Shown piece after piece: positions 23,301-32,940 of a stretch of 64,000 nucleotides of DNA (within the stretch, counting starts at the first letter, position 1; the number at the start of each line of letters is the position of its first letter). A model generated the notes under the pieces. The model was not told where the DNA came from. It saw nothing but the letters and a program-made list of their open reading frames with translations, and did not search any database. Both the position numbers and the translations under genes were made by a program. This DNA comes from Trichostrongylus colubriformis (lineage: Eukaryota; Nematoda; Chromadorea; Rhabditida; Trichostrongylidae), in assembly GCA_963978905.1 (NCBI GenBank), contig OZ022256.1:15235863-15299862 (forward strand), given 5' to 3'.

Positions 23301-25487
23301 ATGTATGGCGGTCACACGCAACTCGTGGCTACGTGTGGACATGTTCAACCTATACTGTTTCTGTAGAGCCATACCCCGAAGGATGCATGTACTGTTTAGA
23401 TCAATAAGCAGAGTTTGCTATTATCAAAGACACCGAGAGGGTCAACCTAAGCTCACGGTATGAGTCACGGTGGATTGCATTTTGCCTTGCCAATACGTCG
23501 TGAATTAATTCACTAAGTTTTCTCACTATAAACACCTTTTTGTTTGTCAGTGTCATTTGCCACATTGTCGTCGACTCGTTGTCAGCAGGCAACTGAGTGA
23601 GCCTTTATAGGATGCAGTTCGAGATGAAGCGCGCTAGAACCGCAAAAAAGCCTCGAAGACGCATTTCCCAATGTGGTTTTCGCTGCATACATACTATCTT
23701 TTCTAAGTTGGATGTTCGTCTGCAAAGGACAATGTTTTGAGATGCGATTTCTTTCAATTACCCCGTTCCGATGCCTTCAAACACTCCAATAATTGCACTC
23801 AATGCTTTTGATCCGAAAACCATGCACACCCATAGAACTTACCGTAACCAGTGGTCGTGTACACATTCATTGAAAAGAAGAACGCGCTGCCAAATGTCCA
23901 TTTGTAGTTGTTGTCGGGATCCTCCGATTTGTAGAAAGTGCTTCCCTTATAGGCCGACTCCTGTTGCAGTAATGTGACATAGGCACGCTGGAATTGCTAA
24001 TATCATCAAATGTAACTATCATCAACGGGTATATTTAACAGAGGGCGGGATTTCGTATGGCTACTTGAGTTCTACCTTTATGTAATCCTCCATCATTGTC
24101 ACATTAACAGTCTCATCCGGATCGTTCACTTTATTTGTCATCTCTGTAGCGATTCCAAAAATGGTGCGGTCAAGGGCATCCTTTCGAATCACAACGATCT
24201 GAATCAAACGACTTCTAATTACATAGCTCCATAATAAATGAGATTAGGCAAGGTGAAATATCCGCTGCACTCACGTTTTTCTCATAATTCGATTCGATCA
24301 GATAGAAAAGAAGAGCTCCAAGAAGCGTGTAGATGAGGACCAGTAGCAGCATACAAATGTGTCGAAAACCGATCTTTTTGTGATTTGCTGCTACCCAGTA
24401 GAAGGATTTGGAGAAATCTGAAAACATCACACAGGCTAGTTCAAAGTTGCTCTTCGGTGATCGATAGACTTGAATCACGCCATGCACTTGGCTCCCTCTC
24501 AAAACCGTGAGCACGCACTTCTAAGTACGTGTTCGGCTTGGGTCGCTACGACGGTCGAATCGTAACGCAATACCACTTCTGAGAAAAAGTTCAAAAAAAT
24601 TGAGTTTCAGAGACTTAATTCACGGTAATCTTACGGCGTTATCCAGCTCCTAATGCCTCGCGGTATCATCCATTCTCAGAAAACTTTGCCCACACCACGA
24701 GACTTTCCGTCATGAGATTCTACCTCAAAATCTACCACGAACCTTTTTCACGTGAGCGACACTGCTGCAAACAGCCACGCCGGTGAGTGGGCGGTCTTGA
24801 CACTCTGACACTCTGCGAGCGGCTTTACATCCTAGTGACACACCCTGGAGCCGAAGAAAAGGATACAATACTTTGTGAGTTTGTGAGCCGAAGTAATTGT
24901 TCATGGGCGGCACCGTTATTTATACCCATTTCATCGTAACAAGTGCCCTTTATCGGAAGGAACATGTCGAGATTCATTGAATGTTAGATGATATGTCATG
25001 TGATTTAAAAACAGTTATGGGGTAATTTGGCTGATAAGGAATCACTAAACGAAGTTATTCACTCGAAAAACAAGGGGTCTAGGAAACCTTTTTGCACCAA
25101 AATCCCCTGCGAAAGGCGCGCCTCTGAGCTGTGGCAGAGGCGGCCTCCAGCTGGCTTTCTGGACTCGGTCCGATTTTAGTGACGAGCATCCCTGATTGGC
25201 CGGTGTGAGAGGGGCCAAGGAGCAGCGGCGGGGTTGGAGCGGTTGCGGCGCAATTTCATGATCAGAAACGTCGCAGACTCCGTGAACAGAAATGTCTCAG
25301 ACTCTCGTTCAAGCAGCTGACCATTTTTTCAGTGTTTTTAATTCTGATGCTTACCCGTGAAGTTTGCGAGTTTTCTTTTCTGTTCTTTTTTCTCTTCCAT
25401 ATTTCTCACTTGTTCCCTTCGCTCGCCTGCAGTTAACGATGGGATGCCTTTTGCTTTTTGTATTGTTTCCACGCTGTTTTTGCCCAT
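17332..25487 (-). CDS. TWK-type two-pore-domain potassium channel, 11-exon model, 462 aa
   Basis: Exons in order: 25487-25355, 24417-24275, 24198-24076, 23987-23843, 23053-22900, 22793-22714, 22581-22430, 18575-18479, 18386-18319, 18151-18071, 17544-17332. They total 1389 nt and every junction is phase-consistent with GT/AG ends. Residues about 64-86 form TM1 (HICMLLLVLIYTLLGA). The extracellular cap has a glycosylation sequon (NVT). Pore 1 has TTTGYG at about 177-182, TM2 is about 193-210, TM3 about 251-270, pore 2 has TTIGLGD at about 297-303, and TM4 is about 311-333. The cytosolic tail ends in a Ser/Thr/Gln-rich stretch (TSQSQTQTQTP). Two P loops and four TM helices define K2P leak channels. 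The 3.85-kb intron between pore 2 and TM4 holds a Penelope-like element, a SINE and another repeat. The first exon is the least certain, chosen for its ATG at 25487, an open charged frame (MGKNSVETIQ...), a GTAAGC donor and matching phase. The C. elegans orthologue was not identified. Confidence 0.85.
17766..17919. repeat. Short inverted-repeat element (TTGACCCAATTCGAG)
   Basis: GGGTGACAGGGCATTCGAAT at the left returns inverted as CGAGTGTCCTGACACCC at the right. The arm ACCCAATTCGAGTGTC also occurs at about 42528, and ACCCATCTCGAGTGTTCTGA at about 29423. Confidence 0.6.
18923..20338 (+). pseudogene. Reverse transcriptase, Penelope-like, frameshifted near its end
   Basis: 471 codons with PKLHKNPVKFRFI (about 141-153), catalytic Asp in DFTDMF (222-227), QGGNFSPLLADL (310-321) and YMDD (347-350), then LYNKTDDFDFKVIRFP in the thumb region. 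It would copy the element RNA into DNA at the target. The frame stops at 20336, but the next frame (20341-20460, SNVIKCIYKNKFIGYKY to a TAA) continues the expected C-terminus, so about one base appears to be missing near 20337. The start is not fixed: GTG at 18923 is only the first in-frame start-like codon, and a stop lies shortly upstream. Probably dead or 5'-truncated. Confidence 0.75.
21146..21236 (+). ncRNA. Hammerhead-type ribozyme core split over two hairpins
   Basis: Hairpin 1: arms 21146-21161 and 21183-21198 (16 perfect pairs), loop 21162-21182. Hairpin 2: arms 21200-21208 and 21228-21236, loop 21209-21227. Loop 1 carries ACTCA (helix I), CTGACGA (21169-21175) and GCCTCC (helix II). 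The hairpin 2 stem is helix III; it is followed by TC (with G21208 making GTC, cleavage predicted after 21210), TGAGT (helix I partner), GGAGGC (helix II partner) and GAAA (21224-21227). All core junctions are canonical, but strand connectivity is not. It is on the same strand as the reverse transcriptase. Hammerheads are known in Penelope-like elements. Confidence 0.6.
21515..21850 (+). repeat. Repeat family Y, copy 1
   Basis: Shares with 36130-36465 and 57205-58030 the blocks ACCAG(A/C)AAC...ATAGTTGCA, GTGAAATAC, TTCTCATYTGCTT and TCGACTCC. Non-coding, C-rich at the ends. It lies in the K2P intron. Confidence 0.65.
22131..22355 (-). mobile_element. tRNA-derived SINE, copy 1
   Basis: On the minus strand the head GGTACAGTAGCAAGTGGCGC is followed by a box-B-like GGGGATCAAATCCCGC, then a body ending in a TGAATGGAACTAGAATGCG-type tail. 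Lies in the K2P intron, same strand as the gene. Confidence 0.7.
25355..25487 (-). CDS. Alternative first coding exon of the K2P channel (isoform B)
   Basis: ATG at 25487-25485 starts 44 codons (MGKNSVETIQ to KRKLANFT) that end in phase 1 at a GTAAGC donor. Joined to the TM1 exon at 24417 this makes an Asp codon. The segment is highly charged (NMEEKKEQKRKL), likely a cytosolic helix. It is an exon prediction from frame, composition and splice phase only; another frame is also open across it but does not match the phase. Confidence 0.6.
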
Positions 25488-25735
25488 TGTTTGCTTGGCT
25501 ACCTGCCGATGGAAGATTTTCCGTACTGCCCGCCTCTCGACGAAAAGTAGTCCGCGCCGAGAATCGGTGTTGGAAGAAGGCCCTATTTCTCGAGTTTCTG
25601 GTCATTTCTTCCATCTTCTCTTCACCGTCATATAAGATCATCTCAACCGTCATATTCATCACTTTTTTTCACATTTCGTCCGAATTTTCTCTATCACATT
25701 CTTTCGAGGAAGAAAGATAAATCAATATCACTCAC

Positions 25736-25864
25736 TTTTTCTTTCCGTGACCTTGGGTGACGGCATGACCACTTCGGATTGTCCGCTGCGCCTTGATGCC
25801 AATGAGACCGGATGTCTTGCTTCTCGTGGACGACGTCCCGTCGCAAGTGCACGACTTTGAAGGC
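25736..25864 (-). CDS. Candidate optional exon or second alternative start of the K2P channel
   Basis: A CTCAG acceptor at 25867-25865 and a GTGAGT donor at 25735 bound an open frame rich in Arg and Ser that ends in phase 1, as the TM1 exon requires. It also contains an in-frame ATG (25766-25764, MPSPKVTERK). It could be an internal exon after 26598 (the start phase also fits) or a very short first exon. All three frames are open here, so evidence is moderate at best. Confidence 0.4.
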
Positions 25865-26597
25865 CTGAGTTGCTTATTTTCACATCAGTTTAATGATTGT
25901 TGTTCACCTCAAAATCCAGATTTATTCGTCTTCTGTAGGTGAAAATAACAGAATTATGTTTGTCACAATCTCGACTGACTGCGAGCAATCAGCTATGATA
26001 TCATAGGTGATCAATATGTGATTTATCGCTCTTAGACAGTTAGCGAGAGAAGGAAGTGGGTGAACAAGTGATTGAATTGATCGTGCACGAAAAATGAGCC
26101 TCTGTGTTATCCAGTTTATGTTGTACTTGCAAAATGAGGGTCGCTTACAAAGTTTCACGCGAAAAAGTGAGAATCTGCTAGAAATAGTGCTCTTCATAGC
26201 GGTGCCCGAGAGGGCGGGGCCTTAGAGTAAATGCCCGCCCCGTCGTCCCCTGCGACCGGAGAAGCATAGACTTTTAATCAGCACCTGCGAAGTCCCAGAT
26301 GCCATGAAAATAGTGCGAAAGGCATAGTCAACAGAAATTACGATATAAATGCTGCACATCAGCCATCCGTTTCTGGCTCAAACCGCGCACTCTTCACTTA
26401 TTCTCTTTCACTTTGAATCACTAATGATTCAAATTGAGTACCTGAATTTGAGGATTGAGTGCTGTAACGGTAGTGCTTGATATAACCTCCAAAGTGTCCT
26501 ATCCTCATTACCGCATGGCAGGTGTACCCCCTTCGTCAGAAAGACACAAAGCACTATCACCCTCTAATTGCTAGCTCACATATATACGTATACTTAC

Positions 26598-28646
26598 TAT
26601 TTATTGTTGCTTGATTCCTCTGATAGTACCGCTCGATGATGTCCTGCTCATTGTTAGTTTCGGTGGACTGTCGCTCTTCGGCTGGTTCAGCGAACGATTG
26701 ACGTTTTTCCAAATGGGAACGGATTTTTGCCAGTTGTGGATGTCGAAGTATTGACCGTTGACTGTCATCAGGTGCTGCTTCACATTCAGATATACTTCTT
26801 GCTACGAGCCTTAATTATTGTGTTTAATCACAATGACCCATTTGCGTTCTTGTGGCATTTTAGCAAATTAAGTGGCAGTGCAGTTTTTGATCACCCACGC
26901 GCGCGGTTGTGAAGCGGTTGCTTTTATTGGTGAGGTCAATGCGAAGAGGGTATCTATCGCTATTCAATGCAACCAGTGCCCGCCATCCTCAGACGGAGTG
27001 TGCCGAGCTGAGTCTATCGAACATACCCTATTTCACGTGATGGATTGAATAGCTTCGACTACCGATTTTTTTTACAAGTTTTCAATCCATCTTATGCAAA
27101 TTGCAGTACCAGGCCTGAATGCACTCATCGGGTGCAACTGGACCACTTATTAATAGACTCTGGTGTAGAAGGACATGAGGACAACTCGCGAGCGCTGCGT
27201 AGCTCCCCCTTTTGTATAGTCTCGTTTGGGCTATGGGTTATAATGCAGGATGCGAATGCCCCAATGAATAGTGGGCCTTCGTTATTAAAAATCGTTCTTA
27301 GAAACTTTGCTCAAAAAGTGCTCATATTTGTGCATTATTTTTCTTACTCGGTTATTCATTTGATCAAAATCAATTTCACTATGAATCGAATCAATTTCAC
27401 CATGGATATTGATCGTTTCTGCCTTTCGGGCTCCTATAATAGCCGTTGTTTTGATCTTTCCATCTTCTCATTTGGCTTTGCAAATGGTAACCTCCACCAT
27501 TGACCGCTTTATCCAAACTGCTATTATTTACGCCGAACCCCATCAAAACTGTTGAAATTTTGCGCTCTACCAACAGCATTTGATTCCATCGCCTCAAGGA
27601 AAAAACAATTGGCTTTGAAAATAGAGCTAATGATGGAGCATAGTTTCATTTTAAACATGGGTGAGCATAAAAAACCTGAATAACTGGTCCTACCTCTTCG
27701 GTTTCACCACACTCTCATTAACAGTATCGGGCGATTTCTGCACCTCTGCTTCTCTAGCACATTCGATCTCTTCATCAGTACCTAAACACTCATTGAAGCT
27801 GTACCAGCGGTAATTTACTGAGTATTGCATATGAAAAGAAAAGTGCGAACAACTGCAGCATTGAGAAAGTGAAATGATGTGGTCGAAAACCACGAGAAGG
27901 GCTCTAATAACCACTGTTCAAGTTCCCCCGTGCTCAGCACCTTTGACGTGTCACATGGATCTGTTATGTGAGGCGGTCATATGCAGCGCATATGATCTCA
28001 TCATTTGATTTCGTGTGATTATGTCTCTGCTTGGTCACTGCCCAGGATTGCAACATTTGAATGTCGTAGTACTTCACTCCATAACTCATAAAAGAACTCG
28101 AATGCAACAACAAAGGACTGACAGATGTCTAGCAATTGATGGTTCTTCTTTTCCTGTCTGAACAATGGAAAATGGATTTGTCACCGTTTTAATATGTGGT
28201 TAACATAGTGTCAATGCGCCAGAAAGCATAGAAAGAGTGCGTCTGAAGGACCCAGTCGCACTCGGACTAGCTATTTCAACGGCATGCCAAAAAGGAATAC
28301 GAAAAGACAATGGCTCAGAATTGAATTACAAGAAGCTGAAGTGCTCCGCTATTGTTTTTTGCCTTTTTTACCAGCTCGTCACGCAAAGCTAGGGCTCTCG
28401 GTCTTCAGCCCTCTTCACATTCAACGGCCAATAAAAGTACACAAAACGAAAATTGATCGAAGCAGGAAATAGTGAAAAAATTCGAAGAAATTCTTATAAA
28501 CTCAAAAATTACCTCACCTATATTCTCCTCGGAGATCCGAGCCACGTCAGCGCTTGATTCTGACGTGGTAGGATTCATAGAGTGTTCACAGGAAGCCTGA
28601 GGCATTGATGAATGTGAAATAGTGCCTTCGCTCTCTTCACTGATGT
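26598..28646 (-). CDS. Upstream N-terminal exons of the K2P channel (isoform A)
   Basis: Three segments with good splice sites: 28646-28518 (TTTCAG acceptor, GTGAGG donor; acidic, Ser-rich, DISEESEG...), 27781-27694 (GTAGGA donor; GTDEEIECAREAE...), and about 26809-26598 (GTAAGT donor; ends DIIERYYQRNQATIN). The first two join to give a Gly codon and the last joins to the TM1 exon at 24417 to give Asn, all in frame. They would add about 140 acidic cytosolic residues ahead of TM1. The first exon with its ATG was not found above 28646. The acceptor at about 26810 is poor (AATTAAG), so that boundary is a guess based on phase. Confidence 0.55.
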
Positions 28647-29743
28647 CTGAAATACATACATGTGATGGGATTGGAGTGTACCACACGCCTGACTGATGCA
28701 AACTATTAACAACTATTGTTTTTCATTCCCCGCAGGTATTTCATGTGACGCCAAATTTTCACTGTAAGTACAGCTACCACAGCAAACTGTGTCGGAGTCG
28801 TCGGTATTGAATTCCTTTTAGGAAGTGGAAAAATTCAAGATTCTATCGCGGATCAGTAGTACCCACGCACATGGTGGTACTTTTGTCGTGTTTCTTGGGG
28901 TGATCAATATTTTGACAGACTATCATTTGGAGGGTACGACTAAAATAGCGTGGCCGCCCTCCGCGAGCGATTCGAGTACCAGTGACAGGGCTTGGCATCC
29001 TTGAAGCGAGGCAGTGTGGCATGGGTGGAGGAGGCATTGGGCATGGGTGGAGGAGCTACACCGCGAGTGCAACGCCGCGAGCATTTTGTTGTAGGTGCAC
29101 ACATCCTCATTTGAACGCGATCGCACGAGGAATGCTCTGCTTGGCGGCTCGACAATTGTAGTGTGTTTGTTGTAATTTGCACCTTCCAGAATTTGCCCCT
29201 TCCAGAATCTTCGTGCCTCCATAATCTCTTCCTGGAAGCCCTTGAAGTTGGTGTAAAAATGTAGTGGATGTGATCACGCTCTCGGGACCGCGTGGGTGTG
29301 CGAAGAGCACTAGTTTTGAGTCACAGCTTCACGCGAATCGGGTTAACACGCGCGACAAGAGCCTTGTTAGTTCTTATTATGAGTTGCAAGCCAGCCACGG
29401 ATCACAGCTCTCACGTGACTTGACCCATCTCGAGTGTTCTGACATGGGGTTGGGGGTTCATTCAATGCTTTCGATGTAAAAGGTGAAAAAGGTAGTACAC
29501 AAAGACTGATTTTTGTTGGTTACGGTTATATGTATTACAGAAAGACGAAGGAGTGCAGAACTGCTGCAAACGGCACCAAAATTAATTCCTGTTGTACAAG
29601 ACCTCCATCAACAAAATTAAGCAATTGAACCACAATTGAACGGCATGAATCCAGCTTTTGCCATGCCCCAAACTTAAAAAAACGGTGCTGACATAGAGTA
29701 ATGAAGAGAAACTGATTAGTGAGTTCTGTCTAAAGTTCTAACA

Positions 29744-30119
29744 TGTGTTACCCATATGTTTATGTTGTATTTGCCTATTTGCCTAATGTTGGCCTCATGC
29801 AAAATTTCACGCGAAAAAATGTGAATCTGGCTGAGATACAACACCACAAAGTGCGGTCCAGGTGGGCGGGGTCTCCGTGTAAAAGCCTCGTCCCGTCGTC
29901 CGCCGTGGTCAGAGACGCATTGTAGGAACAGAAGGTTACGTAAACAGTCCCACTCTACGTTCCCAACGGCGGCGGACGACGGGACGAGGCTTTTACACAG
30001 AGGCCCCTCCCACCTGGACCGCACTTTGTGGTGTTGTATCTCGGCCAGATTCGATTTCGCGTGAAATTTTGCATGAGGCCAACATTAGGCAAATTCAACA
30101 TAAATATATGGGTAACACA
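29744..30119. repeat. Palindrome with GC-rich arms (family Z)
   Basis: Arms of about 170 bp: TGTGTTACCCATAT outer, then a GGGCGGGGTCTCCGTGT block, meeting at a 50-bp unpaired centre (about 29915-29965). Diverged half copies are seen at about 26095-26270 and 44455-44565. Confidence 0.75.
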
Positions 30120-30948
30120 AAAACTCATTTTCCGTGGACGATTCCTTAAAGAAAAAAGGGAAAAACTGGCCCGTTCACCAATTTTAAGTTGTAATCTTGA
30201 ATCTCTTCCATGAAATAACCCCGCCTTCTGGGAAAATCAGCGTTTTCCCGTAGAACGTGCTAAAATCAATCAAACGCAGTGGGTGCGGCACATAGATTGA
30301 CTACAGTATATGAAAGGCGAGGTGCTACGTATGGAAAAACAATGGGAAAAGATCAAGAAGACAAAAAAGGAGCTATAATCTCACCCAGTTACTCTACCCT
30401 ACAGAAGTATCCCACATCAGACATCATTGACTTATTGATCACAGCACCTCGAACCTTTGAAATGTGGCGGTTATACGCAGCACGTGACGCCTTCCCATCA
30501 ACAGGTATTGGCTAATGTGGCTATCCCGTGCCTCCACAGTGGTGCGTCTTAGACCACAAAAAGCACAGAGAACTTTCTGCTTGGACCCCAAGCATTCATT
30601 TGTGGTGCTCACAGTTCTCTTCCTGGCCGCCCACACAATTGCACCCTCTGCCGCGTGTGGGCGGAGCCACAGTGAGTCCTTCACTCTCCCCATTGGTTAT
30701 CTGCTTCTTTAACGCAAAATGGATGCATATAAACCTGTCTTACTTGTCATCTTAACGCTGTCTGAACTGCGCGTTCATACACCCTATCAAGAGCTACTTC
30801 TAGCTTCGTCTCTCGTATTCTTTGGAAAAATTCATCCCCAGGTGATTTATCCCCAACTTTTTAGCCGAAATCTTAAATAAAAAAAGCTTATCTTTCCAGC
30901 CTTTCATGTTCTCATCTACACTCGAGGTGTTTTTGCTTTAGGTGAATA
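30120..30948. other. No gene recognised
   Basis: Overlapping plus and minus frames of 60-84 codons at 30279-30755 are shadows of one another with no recognisable family. Confidence 0.5.
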
Positions 30949-31222
30949 TTGCCGCGGGGGGAGGTGGTGCAGGGGCTGGTGTGATGTAGTGACAGGTGGC
31001 GCACACCCCACTATCACGGTGCGGGGATCAAATTCCGCACCAACATCCGCCAGGCCTTCCATCCCTCCGGGGATAGCAAATTGGTACCAAATTCGTCTGA
31101 GAGGATAAAAGCATTGACTTGTACATCGGCTGGCCACCGCAAGTCATGATATAGGCCACATCACATTCATCAGCCATCACGGTTCTGAATGGAACTAAAG
31201 TGTGCGGTACATCCCAGGAAGG
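30949..31222 (+). mobile_element. tRNA-derived SINE, copy 2
   Basis: Head GTGATGTAGTGACAGGTGGC, box-B-like GGGGATCAAATTCCGC, CCCTCCGGGGATAGC mid block, tail CTGAATGGAACTAAAGTGTG. Confidence 0.75.
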
Positions 31223-32509
31223 AGTTGATGAATGCCAAAAACTTTATCCTTTTATCGTTTTGCAGTCGATTTCGCACTTCATTTTTTAAACTAATATTTG
31301 CAGTTGATTTATTTACATTAATATAACCGTGAAAACGGGGCAAATGGTTGCTCAACGTAGAGAGGAAGTCTAGGTTGACGCAAGACCGGGTGAAAATGCT
31401 AAACAGCAACTCCTAATGGCAATGGACACAATGAGGTGGGCGGAATGACCACCCGCCCAGCTTTTAATAAGTGGTAGAGTCGCAAATACGGTGTATAAGG
31501 ATTTTGAATCGTTGAATCGCTGCAGAATGCGCCATGTATCGGATTTTCACCCACACAAACGGGTGATCCCCATTGGGAATGATGCTTCTAGTTTTTTTGT
31601 TGTTGTTGGGAACTACCCTAATCCGTTGGCTAGACAGCTCAAAACTACGTTACCTTTTTATGGTTCTGTGTTTGACTGCACGAAAATTGGGTGTCGTTCC
31701 TCTTGACCAACCTAGGTTTTTTGTTTTGGTCAATTTTCCTGTTTTCTGGAGCGTCCATATGGCGCAAACACATAAGCATAGCGGAGTAAAGGGTCTTTCT
31801 ATTTTCCCTTATCACCACGTCATATCATTTTCGTTCTTTTCTTTTTGATCCATGCGTATCATTCACTGATCGGGCATCATTCATCATTATCATGAATGTC
31901 TATCACCACATCATCATCTACTTCACAACAGTGACGCTAAACACTTTTCGAATTTCGAGGAATGCTGTAAAACGACTTGCCCTCTTCATGGCTTTAGAAT
32001 TGCAAACTTGAAAAAAATCAGGATGAAAAATTCAAAGTGGTTACAAAAGTCCATTGTGACATTTCATAGAGTATAGGAAAAACAGGTTCCAACCTCAAAG
32101 ATTAGTTGAACTCTCAACATCCTCTGCACCTCATCACCGTTTCAATAGATATTATGACGAAAATATCAAAAAACTTAAAGTTAGAAGATCGAAAATCAGA
32201 AGTACGATTTCTGAACGTTTCTAACAGGTTATCAAAGTCGTAATAGCCTGCACAATAATGGCTAACCAAAATTCATAACACACCATAAAACAGGTTTCAT
32301 TATCCCAAGTTTGTCATCAATGATTTGCTATAAGAACAACATTGCTACGCGGAAACGACACGTGAGACTATGCAGCGATGACTACATGGGGGAAAGAATG
32401 CGGTAGCGAGCGACATGAAACGGCATATCGCGCGGGAATCAGTATAAACGATAATGACGGAAGAAGAGTTGGATTTCGAAGTGAACTTACTCAACTTGAT
32501 ATGTACTGA

Positions 32510-32940
32510 ACAATGTGAAACTTGAAAAAGCTTTCACAAAAAATCGGTGGCAAAAAATAGTTGGAAAAGAATCTCAAAGCTCTATAGGCAAGCTTTTGAC
32601 GACTAGAGCCTTTTTCAAGCCTGAAATGGTGCAAATTGAATCCTATCAAGAGACTCTATTTCGGAGCCGCTCTGGTTTATTTGTACTACACCGACTTGCT
32701 GCTGCCACCGGAATACTATTATACCATTTGGCAGCACCAGGTCGGTATAGTAAAAATAAACCAGAGCTGCTCTGAAATAGAGTCTTTCGATAGGATTTAA
32801 TTTGTACCATTTCAGGCTTGAGAATGTCGCAAGGCCGCCGAAAGTTAGCCTATAAAGCTTAGGGATTCTTTTGCAACCGATTTTTTTGTGAAAGCTTTTT
32901 TGGGTCTTTTGGTATAAACTTTGCAAGTCTCACATTGTTC
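32510..32940. repeat. 431-bp palindrome
   Basis: TGAACAATGTGA at the left returns inverted at the right end; the arms are imperfect (about 200 bp) and centre near 32722 (GCTGCTGCCACC...GGCAGCACC). Non-coding. No TA duplication was identified. Confidence 0.75.

Noticed and set aside
23760..23820. Exon for the second transmembrane helix right after pore 1
   Set aside because: The frame (FGSKALSAIIGVF) lacks a good acceptor and the proper exon with SIAPES...VYGFIFVPL was found at 23053-22900.
25364..25720. 118-codon plus-strand frame, hydrophobic, possible membrane protein
   Set aside because: It is the complement of the charged minus-strand exon; hydrophobicity follows from that.
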